64,000 nt of DNA from Cucumis sativus. Its lineage: Eukaryota; Streptophyta; Magnoliopsida; Cucurbitales; Cucurbitaceae. The DNA is taken from contig NC_026659.2 of the NCBI RefSeq assembly GCF_000004075.3, forward strand, positions 23,578,272 to 23,642,271. Reading direction: 5' to 3'. The notes beneath the pieces were generated by a model that was not told where the DNA came from, did no database searches, and saw nothing but the letters and a program-made list of their open reading frames with translations. The position numbers and the translations under genes are program-made. Shown piece by piece: positions 1-11,609 of the stretch (positions are counted from its first letter, which is position 1; every line of letters begins with the position of its first letter).

Positions 1-340
1 TTAAAATTTACCCTTAGTAATTAGTATATGTTATTCTAAATCGTTAATAACTCATTGCAAAAAAAAGAAAAAGAACTGTAAACCTTAAAAAATAGTGTTT
101 AAAACTGCTGTTAGTATAATTATTAATTTATTCGATTTTTTAATTAAAAAATTCAAGAAAAAAGAGAGAAATATCTTGTTAATTTCTTTTTGTATACATA
201 CTCTCATTTTTCTCTTATCAAATTGTTATACCAAATTTGATACTACCCAAAATAAAAAACCAAATAATTTAAAACATAAAAACCCACTAAATTCCAATAT
301 CAAAATCTCTCCTTAAAATATATTCAAACAATAAATAATC

Positions 341-345
<5 letters not shown>

Positions 346-414
<69 letters not shown>
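346..414. repeat. (AT)n microsatellite
   Basis: An uninterrupted run of about 34 AT dinucleotides. It is long enough to be length-polymorphic and to form cruciforms. Confidence 0.97.
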
Positions 415-416
<2 letters not shown>

Positions 417-2040
417 GGCTATTTAACACACATTCAACTTCTTATTATTTATTTATTTTTGTTACAATCCATCTAATTACCTTAATTTTCAAGTAAACAT
501 TTATTTTCAAATAAGCAAATATCAAACAGTTAATAAAAAGGGAAACGTAAGATAGTATCGAAGATGAAAGAGAAGAAAAATAGAGAAGTAAGAAAGGACA
601 TTCATTAATGGTTTTTGTTCGTATACTAACAATAATTATGGTATTTTCAAACTTTCTTTAGTTCAAAGAATTTAAGAGTACTTGTAAAATGTTTGAAAGT
701 AAACTTATAGTTACTTTTGGTTACGTTAAAAGTACATGAATAATATATGTTAATTATTTTTAAAAATCTCCACCCTCTAATTTTTCTAACATAATAAGTC
801 TATGATATATTGATGTATTCAAAAAGGTAAGATACTAGATTTTTTCGTGTCTAATAAATTTTATGATATGCATCATAGGAAGGAGAGTTAATGGCAACAT
901 CACCAGACAAATCTGCACAATATTTCAAAATATATAAGAATCAATAATAGGATAATTAGAGGCCAAATTTAATAATCAATCCACAAGTTAGATTTTATGT
1001 CTTAAAAGTCCAATAATTTGTACAAGTGTCATAATATCATTTATATAAATTCGTACTGTACATCTTAATTAACTCTACTTGTGAAGTTTTTCTTAAAATT
1101 TACTTTGTGATCAAGTACAACCAATTAATGTAAGCAATTCACATCTTTTAACGATCAACTTGTAGGACTATAATAGTTAGTTAAAATAATGGTAATATAT
1201 GATTTTTAAAATTTTATTTTATCAATTAGGACTGGACATTTGAAAGAATAAGTCAAAATAAGATCACAATTTACAACATCACATTTTGCAGGTTCATGGT
1301 AGATTAAAATAATGGTAGAGGTTCATTCATCTTCATCCTATACCAAAAATTTTGTTAATCACATAATTTAAGCACGAATTTGCTAATTACCATAACATTT
1401 GATCACCCCCTTTCAAGTAGTATATGGTTTAGAATATTCATGTTAATGTGTTAAATTGGTACTATTAATTACAATATTGTAAAATAAAAAATAAAAAAAA
1501 GGTTGATGGTGTTAGCATAACGAATATGAAAACCCAATATAAATTCAAATTGATTAACACATGCATTTATGGATAGAAGAAAGTGTAAATTTGGGAAAGT
1601 ACTCAATAACCTTCTCTAAGATTTTAATATTAATAACTACTAAGATATGTTATGAAAAAAATAGGTTAAAATGAAATATATTGGTTTAAAGAGAAAAATG
1701 AAATTTGAGTATAAATTAAAAGAGGAAAAGGAAGAAAAGAAGAAGAATCAGGTGGGAGGAGGTGTAAGGGATGGTAATAGAATGGGTAAGGAAGGTGGAA
1801 TGAGGAAGGTACACGTGGAAGAAGAAGGGACGTGAAATCTGGCATGCAGAGATCTTGAGATAATTCTCCGACGAAGGGCTAGGATTGCATTGGGTAATCT
1901 GGTGCGGTTTGGCAGATACAAAAAAAGCGTGTGCATTAATTGTGTTGCCCAGTGGGGTTTCTGTTTTAAACCGTTCCATGTAACTTAATCAAGAAAACAA
2001 CAACTCACTGGTTTTTTAAAAACTCAAAGACCAAACCCCC

Positions 2041-2066
2041 CCTCTCTCTCTCTCTCTCTCTCTCTT
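2041..2066. repeat. (CT)n microsatellite
   Basis: A CT dinucleotide run preceded by a C tract. Such runs are common in plant promoter or 5'UTR sequence, but no gene is attached to this one. Confidence 0.9.
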
Positions 2067-3020
2067 TCTCCCATCCTCTTAATATAAATAGTAATCTCTA
2101 TGTTTCCAATTTTTATAGACATATATAATGCATACCCTACATTTGATCATTCAAATTGTAAATAACACAAACAACATAACATGAAACACTATTCTTAATT
2201 AATTTTTTACGTCATCAAATAATAGATTCAAACAATCAAACACATGTGGTTAGATGAAATAATATGTATTATAGTTTAGGGTATGGATAATTATTTAATT
2301 GGGGCACGGTAATTAGCTGCATTAAATGTTACTAATAATGTTTTTTAACGGAATAATTTTTTTAATACAATTTGACTTTACTAAATGACAAAACTGATCA
2401 TCTGATTAGATCAATCATAATTCACCTTTTTCTGAAATATGATAAACAATCCATTTTCAAATTATATTACCACACACACTTATGTAACAAAAATATATTA
2501 TTTTAATGGTCAAGAAATTACAATTCACAATTTTTAACGATCCTTCAAATGATTCCCAGAACTACACACTTTTTCTTTTTTGTCTCACACATTCAACATC
2601 CTCGCTTAAATAAAGAAACACAAACTACATATATCGTCAAACATTAATATAATATATGGTAATATTCAAAACTATTATATGACCTCTATTTATTATTTTT
2701 CTACAATATTTTTATTCACTGTCATTATATATAGATTTCTACATCAAGTAATTGCATATGAAAGTTCAGAAAATGTATGTTAAAATCATTTGTTAAATAG
2801 ATTACAAAACTCCAGTTTTTTTTTTACAAATTGATTAAGTTTTATTACAAGGAAAGTAAGAGTTCATCAACTTATTTTCTTAAATTTAATATAAAGTATT
2901 CAGTCACAGTAATGAAAACAGATTACTATGAATGCTACATATACCATATTTATTATTAGTATTATTATTTTTGGAATAAATTCTCTGATACAGTGTTTTT
3001 GCAGTGGTTAAGGAGAATAA

Positions 3021-3057
3021 AGAAGAAAGAAGAAAGAAGAAGAAGAAGAAGAAGAAT
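3021..3057. repeat. GAA-rich microsatellite
   Basis: An imperfect AGAAGAA / AGAAAGA tract, about 300 bp past the stop codon of the CLE gene. Confidence 0.85.
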
Positions 3058-3353
3058 TGATTAATACACAGAAAATTAAATTCAAAGACAATTTAATTTT
3101 TGTTACAAAACGTACAAAAAAAAGAAAAAAGAAAAAAAGAACATTACATTAGTAGTAGATAGAAAGAAACAAGAGCATCAAATAATTAGCCTTCAAACTT
3201 AATTAATTTCTCTATGAACGCTAATTCTTTAATGCTCTAATTCTTCTCCACAAAAAAAGAAGAAAAAAAAAGTTGTTCAACACAAAGATCTTAATCTACC
3301 CATTTTCTAAAATATTAAAAAAAAAATAAACAAAAAAACAAAAATTGATGGAC

Positions 3354-3653
3354 TTAGTTGTGAAGAGGATTCGGACCCGTATGAATTAACCGCTTGTTTT
3401 CGCCGTACGCGGCAGCAACGGCGGCGGACTGATGGCGGTCGAAAAGCTCAGCTGGGGAAGTTGTAGTTGTAGGTGGTGCATGGTGAAAGAACGCCGTGGA
3501 GAACCGGGCTAGTTTCCTTGATGGCGGGGGCGGCGGGGGAAGGTGAAGACAGAGGGTAGTCGGAGCTGAAATGAGAAGGACCCAGAAGAAGAGGAAAAGG
3601 GCGGTGGTGGGTCTGACGCGGTGGCGACTGGAGGTTCCGGTTGATGGTGTCAT
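3354..3653 (-). CDS. CLE-family signalling peptide precursor (CLE16/17 type)
   Basis: Single-exon precursor of 99 aa. Residues 1-16 are basic and Ser/Thr-rich, followed by a hydrophobic segment (about 17-36, ALFLFFWVLLISAPTT) that fits a secretory signal peptide or anchor. A variable Pro/Ala-rich middle follows. The last 12 residues are RLIHTGPNPLHN and end exactly at the stop codon. CLE peptides are secreted, cut to 12-13 residues, hydroxylated on proline and perceived by leucine-rich-repeat receptor kinases to control meristem or vascular development. Gly6, Pro7, Asn8, Pro9, His11 and Asn12 of the family motif are all present. Position 4 is His rather than the usual Pro, as I recall for the Arabidopsis CLE16/CLE17 pair, so this is probably that subgroup. 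The ATG is the first in frame and the strand upstream is CT-rich like a 5'UTR. The single exon and length are typical of the family. The target process cannot be told from sequence. Confidence 0.93.
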   Translation of the reverse strand: MTPSTGTSSRHRVRPTTALFLFFWVLLISAPTTLCLHLPPPPPPSRKLARFSTAFFHHAPPTTTTSPAELFDRHQSAAVAAAYGENKRLIHTGPNPLHN

Positions 3654-6600
3654 TCCGCCGCCGTGAAACGGAGGCGGGTTTTTAAGGGTGGCGGAGGGGC
3701 GGTGGAGGCGTTTGTTTCCCGAGAAAAAAAAGAGGAGAAGGAGAGAAAATGAAAGAAAGTGAGAAAAAGATCAAAAAAAGAAAAAAAGAAAAACATAGAG
3801 AAGATTTGGGTGCGTGTCTTATGGGTTTAACCACATGATCTTAAAATTTAAGCCTAATGTTTGAAAATCTTTATAACAAAATTTCAATATATTTTTTTTA
3901 TAGACATTCTTGGTCTCTGTTTTTTTTTTTCTTTTTTTTTTTTTAAAAAGAGAAATTAAATGTGAGGACTGTCAAGTATTAATAACCGATGTCTCCGGGA
4001 AAAAAAACAATTAAAAAAGAATAGAAGGACTAAAAGCAATATACAAAGAAGAGAGAGCTACATTGGGAAATAAAAAGAAGGGTATCCGTACGGATTTCAT
4101 GGAAAAAGGGAGGGTTTTGAAGTTAATGCAAAAGGCAAAGAAAATAAAGAAAAATCAGATTTGAGAAGAAAGTGCTTTTCAATTCTCTAAGATTTGGTTG
4201 TATTTGTGTTGGGTTTTCCCATTTTCATGTTGGTTTTTCTTTTTTCTTTTTTTCTCTTTTTAAAAAAAGGGTTTGACTAGAGAAGAAGAATTGCAGGTCA
4301 TTTTCTTCCCTACTAACTTTCTTGTTTTGGCCTTTTCTTTTATGTTTGTTTATGTTGTAATGTCAGAATTTGAGTAGGAAGTTAGGTTGACTTTAAGGAG
4401 CAACTTTTAAACTAAATCTTCTGTTCAAAGAAAGAAATCTATCCTACTTCATGTATTTTTGAGGTTGATTGAGATTTCAAGAAATTCATAATAGTAATCC
4501 AAGAATAATAAACCCAGCTTTTTAATTAACCGTCTATTTAGGTCAAGATTTGGGATGATGTTGCATGAAGATCAAACTTGGTTTGAACGAGGACATTAAA
4601 ATTTTAGTTATGGGCAAATTGGAGTTTGAAGTTGGATATATGGATTCACATATAATCTTGAATTGTATCATCTCAGCTAGCTGATCAACTATGATCAATA
4701 GTCACCCACCTATATCTCTTTATCTTTTGGGCCGAGGGACTGTCAACATTTTTTACTTTGAAACAATCTCTATCTACCTATAAGTTGGTCTTAAAAATGA
4801 AATAGTTGGAATAATTGGTATTGGACAGTACGGTGTGAGGCAACAATTAGGCATTTGTATTTTGGATGCCTAGAACAGATACTCCTAGAGCTTGGCCACC
4901 CTGGATTAAGGTCATGAGCTAGACTGAACATCATCTAGCTAGACTTGTGGTCATCTCGTTGGTGGTCGTCGCCTAGTTAGAACACCTAGACTTGGGGACA
5001 TTTGAACTGAACGCATAAGTGCAAAACAAAAACGTGTTAGGTAAAGGTTGAGTCACGCAACACGCTTTTTTTAAGATGTTTTGTGACTCTGCTCGGAGTG
5101 CAAACAATTCTTAATATTGTCACATCACCCTCAAGATAAAACAACAAAAAACACTCAATTGGAGCCACAATGAAATCGATCGAAATATCAAACACTCATG
5201 AATAACTTTGCTTGAAAACTAAAATGAGAGAAAAAGTTTTGAGAGAATCTTTTAATAGATAATTTTTTTGATGATCCAAAATGAGACGAGGAGATGGACT
5301 GTATAGTAGTAGGTTTCATAACGGGCCTTAACGATCATGTAAAAATATAACGCTTCAATAATGGTCATGTCAAAGTGTAACGCTTCAACGGTCCACTCGT
5401 TAAGTGGGCAAAGTGCCTCGACCTTCAATATGTTACAAGATCCCAACACTTCGCCTTTCAACACGTTCAAGGCTTCAATGATTCAAAGAAAAAACTTTTG
5501 AAACTAAAAAATAAAATATTATTAGGGGTGTTTGCAAAAGTAACAAAAAAATTATGATAAAAGGACTCGTATCACTACATTTTATAAATTGCAAAAGTAG
5601 CAAATTTAAAAGTCGATAACCCTCTAATAGCCTTCCGATAGTCGTTTGATATCACTAATTACTTGTCCTATTTGTCATATTCGCAATATACAAAAAAGAG
5701 GTGTCAATGATTATTTTTTTCTAAATGTTTTTGTCGTCTAATGTAATTTTCCATATTATATTATTCCTCACCTCACCAGTTTGGTAGCGTGCGCATGTAA
5801 AGAATCAACAAATCCACGTTTATCTATCTTCTCATCCCCTTTTAACCGAGCCATTCAAAATTCGTTAACTAATCAATATTATCCACTATAGTCCATAGAG
5901 TTATACTTTTTTCATTGTAGATATATTAATTTGTGTTCATCTTATATAACCATAGTTAGTAAGTCAACTCATTAACATGTTATTTGTAATCTCAAATAAG
6001 TCAATTTAATGCATGACGTTTTACCATATAAATTATATCTTTTTTCTTAAGTCTTAGTTGACGCCTAATCTTATCCCTGAAATAGGAGGTTTATTGAGCC
6101 AGTACTGATGAATTGGTCTCACCCTCACCTATACAAATATAAGTATAATTTCATGTGAAAAGAAGTAAATAGTTGGCCGAGGATTTTAAGGTCGAGTTGT
6201 CTAGGTCATCAATAATTGCAATAATCAATTTTAATCAATTAACGGTGTTATAATGTAAAAGTGACAACTGTTTCATGGTCCGATCTTATACAATCTCGTT
6301 GCATAGGATGCCCTTAATATGTCTCTACATAAGCATCTTGAGATCACATTGCTTGTATTAACTACAAAGTGGAGCTACATCCATAACGTTTCCAGAATAA
6401 GACGTCCAGCCTTATTCCTATATTGTAGACCATTTGGATTATTTCTCGACCTTGATTCACACTTATTTCTATACATAAAGTTCAAGTACTCATACTGTAG
6501 TCAAGAAACCTTGTTTATTGAGGTTTATTGAATTCCGGGTTTTATCATAAGCTTTATTAAACAATATATTGAAGAATACTTATTCAATAACAATTTATTG

Positions 6601-8460
6601 AACAATACTTAAACAAAAAATTTATTAAATAATATAATATTTTAACATTTACAAATTAGGATATAAAACGTTCCGTTCAAGCTAAAGCTAAAGAGTTCAA
6701 TTACCTCTTAGGGTTTAGGGTGCCTGTTTTTCTAAAATTTTGGGCACTACCTGCTAATGTCATCCCAAGCCAAGCGTTACGAAGGTTTAATGTTCAAAGG
6801 CTCTCTAAACTTGGAAAGATAAATTATTTTCTGAAGGGGACAAATAAACTGTCATAAAGTCCATTATTCAAGAGGCATACTTAACTATACCATTAGCTGC
6901 TTCAGATAGACTTGGAGAACTTGTGATGTTATCGATCTTTTTAACTTGTTAGTTGAAAAAAGCTTAGTACGAGTAAACATTGATCTTTTAAACTACTTCA
7001 TGGATTGTGGGTAATGAAAAAGTGTATCATAATTGATTATTACAACTCATGGGTTGTGAGAAAGAGTAGTCTTATTCCTCTTATAATAAAAGAGCAAATA
7101 ATGTTGAAAAAATAGGAGGTTAATTTATTGCACAGCCCATTTGGATTTCTCGGATTTGACTAGCAAATTTTGCTTTTGTGGTGTAGATTGTGTGGGCTGT
7201 TACCTTTTGAGAATTAGGGTTTGGAAAATTTGGGGATGAAGAGATTGAACAAGGAATGGAAGATTGAAGAAGAAAAAGGGAAAAGAGATGGACCGGAGGG
7301 TGAGACCCATATGGAGAAAAGAGAAGGAACGAAAAAAAGATTGAGGCAGAGAAAGGGAGAGAAGCGATGAAGGGGAGGAAAGTGAAAAGAGATTGAAGAA
7401 GAGAACGAAAAAAAAAGGAACCCAAAGGTAGAAACTTCTTTTTTTTTTCATTTTCGAAAATTTCTAATTTACATGAGAAACGTTTCTAAATATTTTGAGA
7501 AACGAAAAACAGAAAACGTTATCAAACACATTCGTTTCTTAAGAAATGAAAACAGGAAACAGGAACATTACCAAACGGATTCTTAGAGGCGCTTAGCATA
7601 TTCAAAAACAATTCATCCCACTCGACACAAAGGACATTTTGAGTACACCTTTGGGGATCTAGTTTTCTCAAGAAGCTATAGTCTAGAATATGGACAATAC
7701 AAACTTATTTTCGGTTAAAACTGAATACACATTGAGTAACATTCACTAGTATATATCTCACTCTAGCACATAAGAATAATTAATTAAGTTATCTCTATGG
7801 TATTTTGTTTAATCAACTTTATAAATAGAGAAATTCTTCTTCGTTTGATGGTTCATAAATTTTACACTCCAAAGTAACTTGAGAAAATTCTCCCTACAAT
7901 AAAAAAACTCATAAGCTCTTGTAGATTGAATAACACTTTAAACGTAAGTCCTTTGAAGATATAAACATTCTTCTAAGACTTCAACTTGAAGAACATCAAC
8001 GTGTTCTACTTAATTCCTCAAATCAAGCGTATGCAACAATTCAAATGAGAGAATAAGATGATTAAGTACTAGGTGTCAAATCACATCCGCATAAATCTAC
8101 ATAAACACAACTTTAACTCCACGATAGTTCGTGCAAACAACATGCTCCATCTACAGTAAATTTTGTCATATGTACCATGCTTTATTACTTGAAGATCTAT
8201 GTCTGGTACATTATGTGTGTGTGTTGGCTTTTGGTGTGTGGGTGCAAAGTCAATTATATGCTAGCTAGATTTGTATTAGTAGGTTCAACTTCTTACTATT
8301 GAAAAGGTAAATCACAATATTTCACAAAACCAATAAGAAGAAAATTTGAGAGACATGGAACTGAGATTATTGCATGCTTATTTACCTAAACCATAAAAAC
8401 AAAAAAGAAATATAGGTTTTCGATTGTTTAGACTCTTAAATGTGTCTTAGAATAAAAAAC
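3654..8460. other. Gene-free region with degenerate repeats
   Basis: The first ~150 bases are the probable CLE 5'UTR and promoter. The rest has no supported gene. Around 5.31-5.46 kb, short degenerate units containing AACGCTTCAA recur. The 6.06-6.55 kb stretch has higher complexity and looks like a decayed retroelement piece, but I could not delimit it. At 7.44-7.60 kb, runs resembling a common MITE family (GTTTCT and TTTTCG words) occur. The purine-rich tract 7.2-7.44 kb opens long minus-strand frames by composition only. Confidence 0.5.
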
Positions 8461-8573
8461 CTAAATAGGTGTAAATTTGTTTCCCTTCTTCAAGGTAAAT
8501 TGCAATAGGGCTTGAGGGGAACAATTGCATATATCTTGGATCCTCGTATATATTACCATTACATGTTTGCATA
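8461..8573 (+). repeat. 113-bp direct repeat, copy 1
   Basis: Matches 8773-8885 base for base at a fixed offset of 312, with four substitutions and no indel (counted by eye). It begins CTAAATAGGTG and ends TTTGCATA. The CACTA-like terminal segment lies between the copies. Confidence 0.95.
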
Positions 8574-8772
8574 CCTTCAAGGTTCTAAAACGTCATGAAC
8601 ATAAGTATACTTGACGTTTATAAAACGTCAACGTTCACTATTCTTGACGTTTAATCAACCGTCAAGAACTTTGCCTTTCTTGACGCTGGCTTCAACGACG
8701 GTTTTAAAACCGTTAAGAGAGCCTTCTCTTGACAGTTTAAAAACGTCAAGAGAGCCTATTTTTGTAGTAGTG
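8574..8772 (+). mobile_element. CACTA-type transposon terminal fragment
   Basis: The right edge, 8755-8772, reads CCTATTTTTGTAGTAGTG, the reverse complement of a CACTACTACAAAAA terminus typical of plant CACTA elements. The ~160 bp before it carry at least eight copies, in both orientations, of a short word TTGACGTTT / AAACGTCAA or close variants. This matches the subterminal transposase-binding repeats of that superfamily. No opposite terminus or coding part is present, so this is only an end or a deletion derivative. Its flanks are the two copies of a 113-bp direct repeat rather than a simple 3-bp target duplication. Confidence 0.7.
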
Positions 8773-8885
8773 CTAAATAGGTGTAAATTTGTTTCCCTCC
8801 TTGAAGGTAAATTGCAATAGGGCTTGAGGGGAACAATTGCATATATCTTAGATCCTCGTATATATTATCATTACATGTTTGCATA
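8773..8885 (+). repeat. 113-bp direct repeat, copy 2
   Basis: Second copy of the segment at 8461-8573, starting at the base after the CACTA-like terminus. Confidence 0.95.
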
Positions 8886-11540
8886 TCTATGTTAATCACA
8901 AATTTTAAATTTATTGCTTGTAACACAAAACTCATCTCATTTTCCATGAGTACCCTAATTTATTGTAATTTGATCAAAAAGTGTACTAAATACCCTCAGA
9001 TTATATACAAGCTTGAGATAAAGGGAGAATCATATAGTAAGGCTATCTCATTGTGTAACGATCTAATTTGGAGCAATCAAAATTCTACCAAGTTCAATGG
9101 ATCCATGGCATCGATCCGTGGAGCAGATTATACAAAGGGTGGTTAATCTGTATATTAATGTGTTTTGATTTCTCATGTCAACTTCTAGGTCTCATCCACT
9201 ACAAGGGAGTTAGAGTCGAGTAAGTCAAGTTTGTGGTTTTTTCGTTGTCTAGATGAATGAAAGGTGAATGTTAATGCTTTCTTGAAATCATAATTAAGAA
9301 GCATATTATGACAATGTGAGGTGGGTGGTTTGTGATTCATAACGTTTAATAGAAATATACAAAAGTATGTAATGGTAGTTGGTGTTGATTTAGAACGTTT
9401 TCCCATATGATTAGTCTATCTAATTGCAATTGCTTGAAGGTCAAGCGATTAGCAAATATTTAAATTTTCTTTCTTTTTTTTATTTCTCCCTCCGTACTCT
9501 CGTTTTGATTGAATTTGACGTTAGAGGATGGTGAATCTAATTAACAATTACTCGTCAGACTTTATTAAGATAAAAAATGCAATTGATGATATTAATGTTT
9601 TGATGAGGCGTTTAAAAATGTCTACTTTTCACTCTATGTTGTCGTGTTTGCAATCAAACATTTCATTATGTTATCGCTTTGTTAGTTGGTTTTTTATAAT
9701 TTTTTTGCTCATTTCTCTTTACCTATTTGGAAGACTTTGGGAGATCTTTGATCTCTTATTTTGTCTAAATAAGGCAATTAAAGTTTGACGTGTCACTTCT
9801 TAAATAATAATAATAATAATAAATTGTATAGAAAGATAGTCCATTTAAACCAAAATATTCTCCAACTCAAATGAGAATTTTATATTGACAACAAATATAT
9901 ATAAAAAAATCCACAATAAACTAATCTTATCTAAATTTAAGATTTATCTAAACTAAAATCAAACATTTTAAAATATAGCGACCAAAATGATTAGTTTAAC
10001 CTATTAAATATATACTATTAGAGAAAAGCATTAACTACCATGAAAAATTAGGTTTCTACCATGCTATTACAAGATCGTTTAGTTTTCTTTTCTTTTCATT
10101 TCTTTTAAGTAGAAACTATACATTTTTTTTTTCTTGATATCGATTCTATAGTAACTTCAACAAAATTTTGATACCAAAGAATCCTAATTTAGCACAAAAT
10201 TAAAATTAAACTAGACAGGTTTATGCTGGTAAGGATGTTAATTAAATAGAGTAAGAGCTCTTTCTAATTTCACACTTTTCCCAGTAAAATGATCTGTCAA
10301 GATATCTATCTATTTATAGTTCAAATAAACAACACAACCTAAAGATCCAATGGCCACAACTTTTTGTTGGCCTCCACATCAACTCATTGAAACAAGCTTT
10401 CTTACTTAAATAATATCATGATCGTAATTCAACTAAAATATCTCTTAATTTCCTTCCAAGTTTTGTCATCCCATTCCATGTGAGAAAAAACTCCATAGCT
10501 TTCGCGCGGGCCATGATGAAGCCGTAATGAAATTTCTCCTATTTTCCAGCGATTTTGTTTGAAGTTTTTTTGCCTGCGGGACACTTAGATTCGGGAATAC
10601 GAATATGCGCGCCGTCCATAGGGAAGATTCTTTTCAGTAATTCGCATCTCCTTTTTCTTTATGCCTTTTCTTCATCATTTTCCAGCACTCAAAACTCCCC
10701 TGAATCTTGCACCTTACCTGAATCCCGCCTCCGCGGCATCTCAATACTTCAGGTTTTCTCTTCTTTCCATCATGATCAGTTCCAGGTTGTGTGTTCATGA
10801 ATGAAGTTTTAACTTTTCCTCATTTCAATGTCGAATTCCTCCTGGGTTTTCGTTGTTCTTCTGCTTTGGTTCCTCAAAATGTCGAATTTTTTAGACCCCA
10901 CTTGAATTTCTATGATCTTAATTGGGTGTTTGTTAATGCCGATAAGATGTTTGATAATAATCATTGTATGTGTATCCATCCATCTTACTTCCGAATTAAC
11001 TTTGTAAACATAAAATAGATTGAACAATGAACATGAGTACATGCTTTGATTCTGAATTTTTTATTTGTGGGGTGTTTGGTGATTTGTATAGGGTATTAGC
11101 TGTTGATGTACACAAGCACTGAGATGCACAGCTGTTCATGCTGCTGCTACCAACTAACATGAAAAAGAAACCAACTAACATGAAAAACCAATCCTGCTTT
11201 TTGTAAGGAATTTTTTTCCAATTTTCTCTCTTTGAAAAGATCTCTAACTCCCCCCCTTCATTTACAAGGTTATTGAATTGAGTTGTCCTTGATTAAACAA
11301 TGATTCACTAAAAGAAGTAAGGTCCCATAGGCAGTGGAAAAAGTATGCCTATCAAGTTCTTTTCTATTAACCAAAATTCCAAAGAAGTACACAAGTGTTA
11401 ATGTGGGGTTCCTTTTTGTATTTGTTTTAATTTTCTTGGAATGTTTATTACTTTAATCGAAGATTTGATTCAGAAATAAGTTATTTTGTTAACATACGTA
11501 GCAACTGTAACTGAAAGTACTGTGGTTTTTACCTGTGCAG
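8886..11540. other. Intergenic region and probable 5' part of the CREST-like gene
   Basis: No gene is supported from 8.9 to 10.4 kb. From about 10.45 kb base composition becomes more mixed, with GCGCGCC and CTTCCTC stretches, and open frames appear at 10555-10800. This is probably the promoter, 5'UTR and possibly first exon of the downstream membrane-protein gene. A donor such as CAG/GTTTTC near 10750 could splice to the acceptor at 11540, but no in-frame ATG settles it. Confidence 0.45.
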
Positions 11541-11609
11541 CTCAACATAGGAGTTGCACTGGACAGAGATATTTTGTTCGATGCCGGCAGATTCTTGCTG
11601 GCATTGAGA

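Larger units (their letters stand above)
1..3353. other. Gene-free AT-rich flank
   Basis: No coding region is supported here. The stretch holds microsatellites (listed separately) and simple AT-rich sequence. A short open frame on the minus strand at 1716-1979 starts at a true ATG downstream of a CT tract, and CACGTG lies near 1810, but its product has no recognisable domain and is treated as chance. Part of the right end is the 3' flank of the CLE gene. Confidence 0.6.

Noticed and set aside
1716..1979. 87-aa minus-strand frame after a CT tract
   Set aside because: No domain, no downstream exon, hydrophobic low-complexity C-terminus; could at most be a leader exon.
5252..5470. Possible small repeat protein (72 aa)
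   Set aside because: The VEAL-like repetition comes from degenerate short DNA repeats; no start context and no homology recalled.
7120..7451. 101-aa and 83-aa minus-strand frames with a signal-peptide look
   Set aside because: Produced by a purine-rich tract (Phe/Ser/Leu bias) in two frames at once; no conserved block.
10555..10800. 81-aa frame as the first exon of the CREST-like gene
   Set aside because: It lacks an ATG in frame and does not resemble a known N-terminus, so it is left as unproven 5' sequence.
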